From: Notospermus geniculatus
Taxonomy: Eukaryota > Nemertea > Pilidiophora > Heteronemertea > Lineidae
Assembly (NCBI GenBank): GCA_002633025.1
Contig: NMRB01000109.1
Location: 224,959-288,958 of the forward strand
Reading direction: 5' to 3'
DNA: 64,000 bases
Position 1 is the first letter of the stretch. The number at the start of each line of letters is the position of its first letter. This document shows, one piece after another, positions 20,101 to 35,100 of the stretch. A model generated the notes under the pieces. The model ran no database searches and had not been told where the DNA came from. It saw nothing but the letters and a program-made list of their open reading frames with translations. Made by a program: the position numbers and the translations under genes.

Positions 20101-23100
20101 TACAGCAGCTACGTTTCTGTATCCTTCGGCCGTGGATGGACGGGCATCTACCTATTGATCTAACACGGTACACCCTCGAGAAATTTGGTATCGGGCTGAA
20201 GCCAGAGGCATTGTGAGCCAGGAATTCAAAACGAGGACCGACTGCTCATCTCCGGTCGGCAGATCGTACCGTAGCTGCATCTGACAGCCTCTCCACTGGC
20301 AGTGATTCCACCGTGTGTGTTGGATGGATCGACCTCGCTATGTGTGAATTTATAGCTTTATGTTTATAGATATTTCGTTGGAATAGGAAGATTTTCATGA
20401 TTTATGAGAAAAAGTGAAACCTCAGATGGATGACAATTTTGGATTTAGGATTGTGTCTTTCTGATGTGATCTCCTGATCTCTAAATCAGGATTTACTGTG
20501 AATCTCACTTCTAATCTTTATGGTCTTGTGCATTTCACCCTTGGAGTAAGAAAATTGTGTTGTTCTTTTTCCGGGCACTCTGGTTTTCTCCTGCTATGCA
20601 TACATGCCACAAATGTAGTCGATAGAGGTAAAGCGCTCAGATCAAATTTGTCGAAAATATTGCAAGACAGAAAGCCTAAGGTGTCTCGTGACTTGTGTGG
20701 TCTCTGCCCTTATCACCACAGCCCAGGATTGGTGAATTTTCAATAATTTATCCCTCATTTCCCAACCTTCGTCTTAGAAAGTTATCTTGTCCTTTAGCAA
20801 AATGGAGATTGATGCTCTTGCCAGCACTAATTGACTCATGTCTGCGTTTGTCGTTTATCATCGACTACACCAGAATTACGATTTATCGGAAAAGTAATTT
20901 CCTTGAAAAGTGATGTGATTGGATTTGATTACTATGGTTTTGCTGTACTGGGATTTCTGTCTAACTCTGTTCCTTTAAATTGAGAGGATGGCTGTCTTCC
21001 AATGCCAACCCAGCCCATACAAGGAAAATTCTGTTTTGGTAGCTGGTATTGTATTGTATCAGATTTTTCCATCAGGGCCAAAGCCATAGCATTATTGGCC
21101 CTGGTAAGTACGGAAGAGGGCATCAAGCTACTTGTGTTTCTCACTTGGATGGGGTCTTTTACTTGCCCTTGCAAGGCACAAGATACAAGGCACCATGGCG
21201 TACTGTCCCATGCGACGGACTGGAAGCTGGTGATTAGATGAATTGGACTGGACTGTCAGTCACTGTGGTTTTTGTCTTTCATTTTCCCTTCAGGTTGTTA
21301 AAACCTGGGTCAGACAGCTTTTTTCGGTCCCCAAGTTGTCTGCAATAAAGAGGTTTGATTTTACCATATTGCCTGTTCCCCGGACTGGACCAATAACGAT
21401 AATGGATCCCCTTCTGTATCCAATCTCCATTGAATATGATCAAATATCATCTTTTATGAGTCTGTCATCGGGTCCGGTGGCTGTATCATCCATCGCTCAA
21501 GTGATCTGTCAACAGTATCCTCCCAAAGCAGGGATTATACCTCGCTACTCCATCCACTGAGTCCAAAACGTCTGCCGGCATCCCACACCTCGACAAGCAG
21601 CACTCTGTCAGTAGTAGCTGTTGCAGGCTACTAGCTGTTAGTTTCATTAATGAACGTCTCTCGGGTATACCGGCATTAATCAGTCCACAATTTGCTCAGC
21701 TGACGGCTGTGGTGATGCTGTCTCCCACTTGATTGGTCCTTTGAAAGGGTTGCGTGAAGGTCAAAATCCGGTCGGACGCTGTTGACGTAGGGTTGATAAG
21801 GGAGACGTAATCAAGTGAGGGAAGGCACTTGTGACATCAGGAAGCTGGCAGAGGTCAACATCTTGGTCCACAATCTTTATGGTTGAAATCGCTATGCCTT
21901 TGACCTCCGATCTCTCGAGGAGTGAAGCATAGTCCAAAGGCGACGTGACCAGTGGCCTTGATACTTCAAGGTGCCTGAGACAGGGTTTTGGCTGTCTGAG
22001 TGGTGCAATAGGAACATCCTCATCTGTCACCTCTGAGGGTACGAGTTCCACCCTGTCCTCCTTGCATTCATTCTTCACGTGATAGAGATCGCGACTTACT
22101 TTGACTTACTCAGCTGCTTTCATCGATTGGTGGTCAGCTGTTAGACCTGCATGACTAGGCCTAGCCTCCAGCCCATGAAAACTTCATCTTTCAGCCACAA
22201 GTCAAAGTTATCACACCAGTAACAACTTTGTGTGTTACTTTTTCTGACACATTTTCAGTGTTCAGCGTTCCCACATCAACTTACAAGTAATAACTCAGTC
22301 CTAATCTTAGGTAAACTTCACCATTATCTTACCAACCTAAAAAACATGGAAGCCTCATCAAAACCTTGTGTTTTTACACCCTGCAGGAACTTCTTTAGAA
22401 TTCCCAAGGCTGGTCTCCTGATAAAATTTTTCCAGAATATGTTTACATGAAGTTTCAACATCGTAATAACTGTTGCTACAGGTTGTTCCTAGTGTAGAAT
22501 TGCGGAAACAAGATCTGCCCCACCCACGATTCAGCCGTACTGGTACATGTACTTCTATTGACCCGGTCTTTCAAGGGTTTGCTTCAACTACCTGTTTGAA
22601 AAAGCAGCTTGTTTCACTCAGAATTCAGCAGGTGGTAGGTTACACTATAACCAGTTCTATCCTCCAGTGATCAGCATCTTCTCTTGTGACCAGTGGGACC
22701 TCTAGGTAGGCCTACATGTAGCCAAAACCGCTGACAACTGTTCTGTGTGACTTCCTAACCAAAGACATTAACCTCCCCCTCGGTATTCTATCTTCACACC
22801 CACTGATGGTTTGTCTTCCCCATAATCACCTCTATCAGGAAGATGGCATACTAAATTTGGGTTTCATCGACTTGGGACAGATCAAGAGGTTAGAAATATT
22901 CTGGTCTTGTAGTAAATGTACTTCAGGGAAAGACCAAAGGTCACAGGGCCATCTTGATCTACTTCATCAGTGAAGTATTGGGGTTTTTCCATCGGGGCCA
23001 AACCCAAAGCATCATTGGCCCCGGTAAGTGTGCTCATTTGAATGGGGTCTTTTACTTGCCATTGCAGAGGTATACAAGGTACAAGGCACCACAGCCCATG

Positions 23101-26100
23101 GCATGAAGAGCTGGGTGGGGATCACTAATCCTATATGGCTGAAGCTGGATTCGAACCCCACACCTGCTGCTTGCTATTAAGAGACATGAAAACCACTAGG
23201 CCATCAGGGCTCCTCTTTCTGTGACGTTTCAGAACTCGGACTTGGTGTTTACATTGCAGTTTCCACCACCTTTGTCTGACAACCATGACAGTGGAAAAAG
23301 CACATCATAGACGTTCCTGGGTTATCTATTCATAAAAACCACAGGACTGGCGGCAGCTGGAGCTGAGATATTGTACGGTCTAACTGTGAATTATGAAAAT
23401 AATCTTTATTGTATTCTTGGAACGCGTTGGTGACATGTTTTTCTTCATTCATTTGTTGTGATGTCGTATTGATGATCGGAATGGGCCTTGTCACGACCTG
23501 TTTCAGATGATATCAGACGCTTTTAGCAAAACCGTGGCTCTATTTCCTAAACTGTGGAGTGTTCTGTGTTTCTTGCAGATCCATTCTGAATACGGACTCT
23601 CGGATAGTTTTGGTGCAAGTAAGACACTGACCAGGATAGCGGATACTTCAGAATATTTCCCATTTGCACGACTTTCCAGGATCATCCTTCCTGTTTTGTC
23701 TTAATTTGGAAACATTTTAAATGAAATCAACATATAGGGCTTCTCCCTGTGATAGTTTATGGGTTAACCAGTACTGCGTAGAAAATGTCCTATCCTGCCT
23801 TGGGTGTGGTTCAATGCATGATGCTGCATAAAAGGTACACCTAAGCGTGCATCAGTTATTGATGTCTTATCTGTTGTTAGGATTTATTGAGTCTGGGGCA
23901 GCTGCCTTTGCAGCCGAACCTCTCAAGTACGGCCATCCTTTGGACTCAAAAATGTTGTCCGAATTGAGGGTGCCCGATTACAGTGCTCAAAGTGATTGAA
24001 AGATGACCAATTTGGGACTGAGGTTTGGTGGCCTTAGATAGGTGTCCCTCCTGGCAGAGGTGTCCAGAGAGGGAGGTACCAGTGTAAATCAATACAGGCA
24101 CCTGCCGTGGGTGGGTATATGCTGGCCGTTGCTCCAGACAGGTGTATATGATTCAGACCTATGCAAATGATGGGAAATGTGCATGTAGAGGTCTAGTGGC
24201 TCACTGAGTCAATTCAAGCCGGTGGACACATTAGCATTGGTATGAGAGTGCCTCCGGTGGACTCATAATACTGCGAATTCCATTGCAATATTGTCATTTC
24301 ACTGCAAGAGGTGCAGATGGCCTTCTCATAAGGCAGTGTCTCCACCCGTAATCACAGGGGATATGTGCAATTGAAGTTAAAGCTCAATCCATATGTCAAA
24401 GCACAATATAGTGTAGAGTTAAGCTGTCACTTCAAGCAAACACTCTCCCACTGATTACATAAGACATTGGCACCACTCTCCTTTTTGGCTCAGATACTTT
24501 CGTGGGGCAACGTATTGCTCAATATCAGCCTGACAAGGGCTTTGTGATTTTGGTCCGTGAGTCCCAATCGTTCCCTAAAAATCATGTCCCTTCACATTTC
24601 TAGTCCATTCTGATGAACCAAGCCTAATCAGTTGCAATTGTCTCCTACAAATTAGCAATTCATCAACTGATATCAACCAAGGGGCAATCAGTATCACATA
24701 GAATCAACATTTATTGAATAAGACCCTCTAGTCAGCTTACATAAGACAGAACCACGATCAGTACATCAACAGGAAATTGGTTCCGCATGATTCGCCAATG
24801 CTCTCAACAGGTGGATTAGTTTCTTGCTTGTCTTCAATGTGTGATTGGTTCACGTTTTTACACGTTTCTTGCCAATATCTTCTGCTGTAGCTGCGTGGGC
24901 GTGGGATAGAGCTTTTCCCGCAGAAGGTGAATGTTTGCTTGTGTTGCTGCCAGGTTTCTGTGTTGGACAAACAGGATTATTCTCCCGGATTATTCTTGGC
25001 TGTAAAATCGGCCTTCTCTAACTGGATCTCGCCTTGTGCGTGTTCTCACGGTAAAATACTCTAAACTGGATTCTACCTTCTCCCTGCTCTTGGCTCTGAA
25101 GTACTCTGGATCTATAAAATATTCTAAACTGGATTTGTCCTTGTGTGCGTTTTTTGGCTGTCTAGAGCTACCGGTACTCTAAACCGGATATGTCCTTGTG
25201 AGCTCTGAGCTGTGAAAGTAAATGTACTCAAAAATGGATCTGGCAATGGGTCATATAAATAAAGACCAGCAAATGCAAATGCTTTTACTTCAGACTTGTA
25301 CAGCATTGCCTAGTGCATTTGAACTGTAAAATTCAAGTAAAAGCATAATACATGTACTATTCTTTACCCATATGACCCATTCAGTGCCTACTTTTCCACT
25401 CTTCACCCAATCTCGACCAATCTCAGAATTCATCGATTTCTATCAATGATATTGATCACAGGAACATGATCAGAATCGGAATATCACTAAAAATATCTCA
25501 GATCAATTACGGAATATTTTCTATCATAACACTCCTGATTTGATATTCTTGTCTACCAGCCGAGACAAAACCATTCTGTCACAATTTATTGGAGATTACT
25601 TCATGATTCGTTTACATAATGGAATTGGCTCAGGTTTTTCGATTTCTTCTTCAAGCACTGTGTCAGTTTCTTTTTCATTTTCTTCTCCAACTTGAACAAT
25701 GGAGTGTTTTTATTGTGGCCATATTGGAGGTAAAAACAAAAGAATTTTTCACCAGTCACGGTCCATGGAGATTAACTTTTATTGTTTTGAAAGTCTGTTC
25801 TTTTGTTGTGTACGTACCTCCAACATGGCTGCTGTGGCACCTTAGCCCTTTTTACACTAGCCCGATTAAAGCATGCCAAGCTCGACCCAGACGAGCCCAC
25901 TTTTCACCGTGCTCGGTGAAAATTCCGCAGTGTAAATGGCCTGCTGTGACTGCTTTTTCGTGGAGGTTCCTCTGACAAGTCTGAAGGATTTACCTGATGG
26001 TGTTCAGTTGTACTTCATTGCAGTCCATCCTTCTCCTATTGCCGACCGTATCTGTTTTATCGCCACAATGCCCGTAGCTTTACGGAGGTCATTGTAGAAC

Positions 26101-29100
26101 CAGCTGGTTCCCTGGGGCCACATCTCAACATTAAGAAGTTATTCCTCATCCTCCGAAGCAATTTGTGTCCAAAAATCTTAATGTGGTGGTTCTCTCAGTG
26201 AAGACTAACAACAATCAATCAAACTAGCTGAAGAATGTAAATTCTTTGCTCCCAGAGTGGAGATACAGTGTCATGATGATGTTGATCAGCTTGGACAACC
26301 AATGAAGGTTCCATCAGTCCACTGTGGAGAGCGGTTGTGGAGTGTGAAGAACATCAAGCTCATTGGCCTATCTAAGAGGTCACCAGTTCAATTCTCCAGT
26401 GTTTGTGTTGCAGTTTGCACTCTCTGAGGCTGATTTTACATCGGATGACACACAACACGAACACGCAGGCGAACAATGGCTTCACAAAGGATTCATCCCC
26501 ATGAAACCTTTGTTCCCCTGCGTGTTCATGTCGCGTGTCATCAGATGTAAAATCAGCCTGAGAGAAAAGGGCTGCTGCTTGAGGTCTGCAGAATTGTTGG
26601 GTTGTCAGAATGATGCAGTGAAACATTTGGGTCTGTCACCACCGAGGGTCCAGGTTTGATCCCCAACCTCATTCTTCATGTGACAGAGAGGGTGACTCTT
26701 GAACCAGGCAAGTTTTCTCTGGTTTCCTCCTACTGTGCTTGAAGTTCACCCAATGTTGTCTACAGAGTCAATAATATCCTGTATTTGGTGCTCGACTCCT
26801 CAGTCAATATTCTGTTCTAACATGTCAGATCCCTCCTCCTCCTCCCCCTCCTTTCATTCTGTAACCCTAACCCTCCGTAAAACTCGCCAAACTCCATGTC
26901 ATTCCAAACCAATATTGATACATCTATCTATAACTCTATCATCTTCAGTGATCAGAACTACACAGGAATCTATTGATTAATTGGTAATTGGTTTCGGACA
27001 TCAGATCCAATTACAAATCTGATGAACTTGCCGTGTTACCAAATCCTCGGATGAACTCTCGCGAGTCGGGGGTTATTTATCTCTGAATTAGTAGATGGAA
27101 TTTTTCAACTGATTTACCGCACTTAAATGATTTGTAGTTCCAATATTTGGTTCCAAAAACCCACTGTTGGTCCTCCAGTGGCAAAAGATATTGGCTGGTA
27201 TTCATAAAAGGTAGCAAATGCTTTTCCTTCAAGTTTTGCAGTACATTTCCATTGGGCCTCGCTGTGCAAATCTTAAGTAAAAGCATTTGCTAACTTTTAT
27301 GAATACCAGCCATTAGGGCTATCCACTCAAGATCAGGGGGAGTGTGGTCGATCAAAATGACACCTCAATGTACTCTTCTGTTTACTTAGAGTACAAAATA
27401 GAGCTGTTATGACAGTTGACCATCTTCCCCTGATCTTGAGTGCAGATACTTCCTTTTATCATTGAGGCAAATGTCATGGCTACTCTCTGTATGTGTAGAC
27501 ATGTTTTCTGTTTTTACCAGAGCCTGGCTTTGTATTTTCTTTACAGCATTGCTTCCAAAGCTTTTTCTGAGTCCATGTTTGTGGTTGCTTTCTGTAAAAA
27601 AACACCTCCGCATTAGGTCTCTGTTCGTGTTTGCCTCATTCATAGCCGTAGGTCACGTTCATGCAATGATTTGAAGAGATGTGGGCCACCTTCGTAACAT
27701 CCAATCACATCTACATCCTTCATTCAAAAAACCGTACTAAAGAAAAATTTCATATGCGAGAATCCTCTTTCCCCTGTGGTGTTCTCAAGAGCTTCAAAAA
27801 GCCGGCCAAACAACCTTCTTTTTGGGCTGAAGAATGAGATCTAAGCCAACTTACATTCAGAAAACAACTTCAAAGCTCATAAGATGGTTGAGTTCGCCTT
27901 TCTGTGAGTGTCATTCACGCAGACAGTTGGCCACGTTGAGTCACTGCATTCAAAAACACACAAAACGCTACTCAGGGCATCTTCAACCGTCTTATCGCAA
28001 AACAAACTCCGTTATTTCTCAGCGGAAATGAGTCAGATATCGGAATGACCTGATTATTTCGGCTCTGATCGTATCGTGATTTTTGATACCCCGCCAAGGA
28101 GGTTCTGTCGTTTATCAATTTGAGCTGAGCCCATCGTGATGGATAGGTTATCGATTCTTTGTGATCAACTTTGCCGTGTATTGTTAATGAGGCGGGGCAA
28201 TCAATTTTGCCGGTTTTCTTCTGGTTTATCACAGATTTGGTTCTGCGGGTGTAGATATTCGTGAGGCGGGTGACAATGGTCCCCACTCTTCACCAGTGGA
28301 AACATGCACAGGTACTTTACCACTGCTGAGCAGAACTGTCTTCTAAATCCATGTCTCACATCTTAGAGTGTAGAGGAAAGCTCCTCCATCACCCTGCCCA
28401 TCACTTCCGACGTTCAGCGAATATCAGCCATTTTGGATGCCTTCCATTCAAACTCCTCATGCAATAATTCAACTGCAGTCTCCCATCAACGTTAAAGTGA
28501 CCTCTCAATTTGATTCATGGCCTAACAACCCATAAAGATCAATCAGATAATACCCAATAGATCTTACAATTTCTCAAATTTTCATCTTTCTGACGATGTC
28601 TGCGATGCTAGCCTTTGATTGGACAGGCAATTTCATGCATCGGTTGCGTTAATTTGGCTGTCGGGAGTGGTTCCATTTCCGCAGGCTCCCAAAGAATGAG
28701 ATCAGTGTGTGTCGATTTCCTTCAGCTGATGTAATGTCAGACTCCTCAATGGAATGTACTTTATCTGTGTCGATTTCCCTGGTCATATTTCACATTGATT
28801 TCTGCTACAGACATCTTCATCTTTCAGCAGCATCTGATTTTACAATCTCTGATCGTCTATCATGAAGACGATGAAGCTGAGGAGGCATCTTCCATAGAAT
28901 GTGGAGTCACTGTGGTGTAGTGGCTCGGGTCTCTGGCTAGCGGTCAGAAGGCCCCAGGTTCAATCTCCACTCGGCATGTGACTTTGGTCAAGTCTCTAGG
29001 CTCCCTTAGCACGCAGAGGTGGTTTATGTGAATTTGTAGTCATGTGAGCTTTGTGGCAGCCAGACTAATATACTTCCCAGGAAGTTGAGCAGTGCCGCTA

Positions 29101-32100
29101 AACTACTTGCTCTTCAGGATCCCGCCCGAACCTGTCGCCGTAGGAGCTAAAATTCAGTTACTGGAAAAACACTGGTCTGCGAAATTAAGGGGGCATGCGC
29201 CGCGTGCGTCCCCCTAAATCCGCGCCTGTGTTTGTAGGTTTCCCACGCCTTGCCCCTAAACAATCTCAGTTTTGCATTCTTCTCCTGTTTTAGCTGACAA
29301 CCCGCAATTACCTTCATATACCCAGGTTTAACTTTCACAATAATGACCACCTCGTAAAAAATTGTGAAATTAAACCCATGTGAAAAGTTCTTTCACCACA
29401 TTGAATATTCCACTTTTTCATTAGTGTGCCACGTTTTCTGGATCATTACATCGTGATGTTGGCTGTGAGTGGATGGACTGTTGTTGTCCTCAGACTCACC
29501 TAGAGAATTGAAAAAAGACTACTGAAAACACACGTTGGATTAAACTGTGTTCGTGAGTTCAGAAGCAGAAAATCGGTGGAATTGACTACAGTTATGGATG
29601 GATTGAAAAGCTACCAGTAACACTACCTGCGAGTTGTTTGCTCAAACTACCAAGATCTCACTTCATGTCTGTTGCGGATTTTCATGTCTGTTTGCATGGA
29701 CAGTTACATGTAGTATTGCTGACCTTTTGAAGGCCATCGAGTCAAAAAACAGACTTTTGAAAAAAATGGTGTTTTGTCATCTGTGAATCTGACATTTTGA
29801 TCTGCATTGAAAATTTTTCAAGACAGTCCAAGCTTTGTATGGCAACATAATCTCTCAGAGGGCCTACACAATTCTGCTGCTCAAACAGTTCCAGATGCAA
29901 AGGATATGATACTTCCCAGTGCGATGAATGATTTTGATTTCCGTTTGCTGTCACCGTTTGAGATTTACCCGACTCCTTGTTGTTAATTTCCGTCATGGAA
30001 TAACTATACCGATTATAATCAGCTATCAGCTGTGGATACTCCGAACTCTACTCATTGCTCAAAGCAGTATTTCATTCGTTGAATCCAAACTGATGTTTTA
30101 AATCCGTGAGATTAAACTACAGTCCTGAATTTCCATCTGTGATACAATATATTGGAAAAAAATTACATATTTACAGAATTCATACTCGCTTACAACATCA
30201 CTCTCTTTGGAATATTTATATCACAAATAACTCGGCTATGTTTGGAACTCATACTCGGAATGGATACTCTGTCGTCTGCTTGCGGAGCTTCTTCAATGAC
30301 CTTAGTCAAGGTCACCACTTTGACCTTTGAGTGATCAGTACAATTTGTAGATTTCTGTGATACAGACCTTGTGATAAAATGGCCTCGTTGAGTTATGAAA
30401 TGATCCCATGCTGGCCATGGCTCATGGATTTATTCGCCTTCATCACTGAAAGTGGTGATGACGAGGAGCAACGTTTGGAACAAGGTAAGGTTTCAGGTAA
30501 AATTATAGGGGGCGCCACCATGTCAGCTCAAAGCTGACCATTTTCCCTTCATTCTCATCTACTCTCATCATCACGCATATCGGGGGTTGAAAGGCAAAAA
30601 CGTTTGCCTGAGGATTCTCCCGGTATACCATGGTTGTAATGAACCCCCCCCCAAAAAAATTATTTCTCTATTCTCATCTTTGCTTCCTTTTACTGATGTT
30701 GTGCCTTTAATTATGTACTTTCAGGTGAGTATCTTGAAGTTTACCCCCAAAGCCAGGTAGGCCGATTATGCGTTCTCTTCAGTCATTCACTTTCCTCAGG
30801 TACTCAACACACATTTTTCTTCAACTTGTAAATTGAAAGAAAATGTTAGTTGAGATGAACACTGAAGTGTTGAACTGTAGTTTGAACTTTGATAAGTCTT
30901 TGATGGTAGAGGAAAGTGTCTTAAGGATACGATATAGGTGCAATTTTCTGTTTTTAATTTCCAAGCTTTAAAACTCGTCAGGTGGATTTTAACTATTCTA
31001 TGCTGCTGCTTTGAACTTCGATGACTTTTCTTTCAACTCGAATACTGAACGAAAATGTCTTTTGGCACGAAGTGTTTGAAGAGTATGCAACTTATTAAAA
31101 AGTTGGAAGGTTTGCAGTGAGTAATGCTCTCAGCCAGGAGTTTTGCAGCGTAAAGTACAATCTAAAAGGGCCATTGCTCGAGGCAGCTCACAATAGGCAT
31201 TTTGGCATGGTATGGCTATTCTACCGAACAGATGGCAGGGACGGATCCAAGATTTTGGGAAGGGGGGGACGCACTGTGCTAGAAACATTGAAATCTGTGG
31301 TGAATTTCAATGATTTGCTCCAAATTTCAGAATTTCACGGTCAATTTTAAAGATTTTTTGGCCGAAAGGGGGGCGTGTGGCGGATGCGCCCCCCTTGGAT
31401 CCACGCCTGGATGTACAAGGATCTAACTATGATTGCAAGTAAAATGCACTAATATGTCAACATTTGGGCCCAAATTCTTTGTTACTCAGTTGTTGGCGTG
31501 GCGCCACCTGTTATGTATTTGGTGTACTAACAGTTGCCTAATAGCAAGCTGCCTCTCAGGTCCCTTTAACTGCTAGGAAATAATTTATACTCTCAGTACC
31601 GGTACCAGTACTTAAATTACCTTTCATTTTATTTCATTCATAATAGATAGTTCATATTTCATGATTATTGAGTAAATATTATCGGGATGAGTCAGCAAAA
31701 TAGAAAAACACCCTAGCGAAATGGACATGCAGCCAGACACCTGCTGCATGCAGCAGCTGGTGGTGGTGGAGTTCATTTGAGTTTATGTTGGGTCTGTATA
31801 AAGCTTGTACAGATGACGTCATCACAGAAAAACACGCCATCTTGGTGGTCAAAAGATGGCGATCAAATCGAAGACTTTACTGCCGTTGGTTAGAGGCCAT
31901 TACTATAGATCCATGCGTTTGATTGGGACCCACGTTTACGAGAATTTGACCAGGCATGCCCTTTTTAACTCATTACGGTCGCCAGGTCCCTGGTCACTCC
32001 CACTAATTTAACACACCATCGGAAAGCTTAGAACCTTGGGATCATGATGGTCACAATTACTTGGGAATCTATAACTGCTTAAAGCGAATCGACAGCGGAT

Positions 32101-35100
32101 TTTGTTTACATTTGGCTGGTGTTTGTAAACACAAAATTCAGCCAATCAGAATGCAAGAAAATTTCTTTGTTGACATTCTGGAGAAGTTTGTTTACATTTT
32201 TTCCCGAAAATTCGTCCCCTTTCAAATTCTATTTCTAAATCAAATTTTTTCGATTTCGATTCGCTTTAACGGAATACTCGCTTTGGAAACCTAAAAGTTT
32301 GACTTGAAACGTTTGCAAAACCCACTTGGGACGTCAATGACGTCGTCGATGTACAGGAGAAAGCATGGGCGCTGGCCTCGCCAACAGTGACGTGACGCTG
32401 CGCCTTGACTGCGTTTGGCCTGAAACGTTGTTCCCAATCAACTGCAACGATCTATAGTTAGCGGTCCTAGAACGTCATGAAATTTGATGTCACAGCGAAG
32501 GAATGCACGGCATGATGTCATCCATAATGACGCGGAGGCCACGGCTTACGTCTGTGATGTCAAATTTTGTGACATTGTAGGACCGCTAACAGGCGGCCTT
32601 TAACGGCAATAAAGTATCCCATTCAGCCATTGATGTCAAATGACATCGTCAACCCACGTGGTACACTTTGTCATCGGCGCAAGTGGAGTGTGTGTGACTT
32701 CAACCATGACGTGATCTACACATGGTACACTTTGTCATGGACGTTCAGCATGATGGACCGCTGGTCAAAAGTGACATCATAATGAGCCACTGCACAAGCT
32801 CTACATGGCCATCTCTCTCTCAAACAAATTACAGTGCAATACGAAGCCCTCTGGTGGGGGTTGGACAAGTTAATTTCAAAGAGATTTCTTGTGTAGGCCC
32901 TATCATGCATCTGCTGCGCAGCAGATAAGGAGATGAACATATTCAATATTTGAACACACGGTTCCCTCAATATCAAATCGCTGTTAAAGTTATATACTGA
33001 ATCGGCAAATCAATATTCAGTGGTTGTGGATTTTCGTAATAGATGTTAAACATACGGTGATATAGACTTGCGAGCGTCAATACAATCGGAGTGGATTTAG
33101 GTGATTTGAAAAAGTGTAACATCATGGTGATCTTATGCCTAGAGTAATGGCGTATGTTAGTACTTTTGGTATCTGGGTAACAAGGCAGATATTTGCTCCC
33201 GGGGCTCAAAAGCTTTCATGTTTCATATATTGGTGAGACATTATGTGATATGGCAATTGGATGCATTACGGGGCGGAAAACATTAGGATGTTCGACGTTG
33301 TGGCAGGTTTTCGAACGTTGTGTGAATTCGGTGGATTTTGAAGCATGAATTTTGTGTCGGTCTTTGTGTGAATTTGGTGGATTTTGAGGAAGAAATTTTG
33401 TGTCGTCGTCTAAAATGTTGTGTGTTCTTTGCGGATTTGTAACTTGATATTTTCGCTGTTTTATGGTGCTACCCTTTCTGGATTTTGTCCACAAAATTGG
33501 TCACTTGACATTTGTGTTCCATTGTAGGCTGTTTGTCATACTGTACCTGCTGGTTTTGTCTTGCGGTACAAAACACAATTTTCATAAAGGCCTTTGACTG
33601 TGCACTGTCACTATGGTAGTCTGTTCAACAGTACTTTGCAACAACACGCCACAAAAGCTGACATTTTCTGACGCTCGTTTTACAGACACTTCGACATTTA
33701 GCTAGATCAGGGTATAGTTGAATGGTCTATTCTGGTGACTTTCGAATTTTGCAAGTCAGCGTATGAAAACCTTGACTTATCTGTCATAGATGCAGTGTTA
33801 ATTCTAGGCAGTGTTAGAGTGGCAGCACGCCATTCCCTAAAAGGGGGTGCCACTGTGCCCTTTTTAACCCCCTTGGCGCCATGCCCGCCCTGAAAAAAAA
33901 ATTTTTTTTAGGTTTTATTACCCCCCAGACCCTCTGTCATGGTCCCTTTTGGTCATATCACCTTAGAAACTGGCGTAAATTGGCTGTTTACTGGAGTTAT
34001 AGGGACCTTTTTAACTGACAAGCTTCTCAAATTCCGTTAGTAGAAATGTCGCGAATGAAAGTGCCCTTTTCTAGGTTGAAGTGCCCTTTTCACAAAGTTT
34101 GCCCCATGCCCTTCTGAAATCCTATGATTTAACACTGATAGATGTGCATGGAAAATTCAAAATTAGGTAAAATCACTGAGCGGTGCATTTGTTGGTGAGC
34201 TCAGTGACCAAAATTCATGACAGGGACCAAAACACTGTACGGTCAATTCAGTATGGCTGTACGGTCAATTCAGTATGGCTGTATGGTCAATTCAGTATGG
34301 CTGTATGGTCAACTCAGTATGGCTGTGGTGGATACAGAAATCAATCACTTTGAAGAGGGCCAACCTCAGAGTGGTTACAAGTCTGGATCCTATCGATTAA
34401 GCTTGTTGATATTCTGGCGTTGAGTATTGGTTGTACGCTACTTGATTGGGTTCAGATTGAATTTGTTCCCGATTAACATCTACTTGTAGCTCTCCAAAAG
34501 TCTTGTCAACGCGTTGGGATTGACTCAGGCCAGTTATGCATGCCTGTTCGGTGAATATTGAATTGATCTGTTGATTGAGCTGTCAGAGTGTCTAATATGA
34601 CATTATTAGACAACATTGGGCGAATTCAAATATGGCAGGAGGGAACCGGTGAGCCCAGAGAAACCTCACAGTCAGAGAGAGTCGTCCTTTCTATCACATA
34701 ACGAGCAGGGCCCATGTTCCCGAAGCCGTCTTTAGGTTAACAATGTCGTTAAAACTGGGAAAATGCATAGCGTAACAACATCGTTAACCTTACGATGGCT
34801 TCGGCAACATGGCTCCTGATCAGTCCAGTCAGTCTGGTCAGAGGTGACAGGCGGTTTCCATTCAATGTTCAACAGCCTCTTGAAGCCCACAAGTCTTTTG
34901 CCACCAACCAGTCGAGGGGTTCTTTTGAAAATCAGGTCACTGACTGTCATACCCCTCCCTCCAAATGTGAGAAGGGGAGCAGTTGTGAAGACCCTGGGTG
35001 CGAGGATGCTGTGTACCCCAAAATTAGGGACTGGGGGAGGCAGGCTTGACTGTCGTGATACATCTTCTCAGCTGTCAACATTTATGGCCAAAGTGCAAGA

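Noticed and set aside
25619-25975. 118-residue Phe/Leu-rich frame resembling a membrane protein
   Set aside because: T-rich sequence with no start support, domain or splice context; no second exon found.
26372-26659. Overlapping opposite-strand frames with similar protein (ADFTSDDT..)
   Set aside because: The similarity comes from the inverted-repeat structure of the MITE at 26421-26565.
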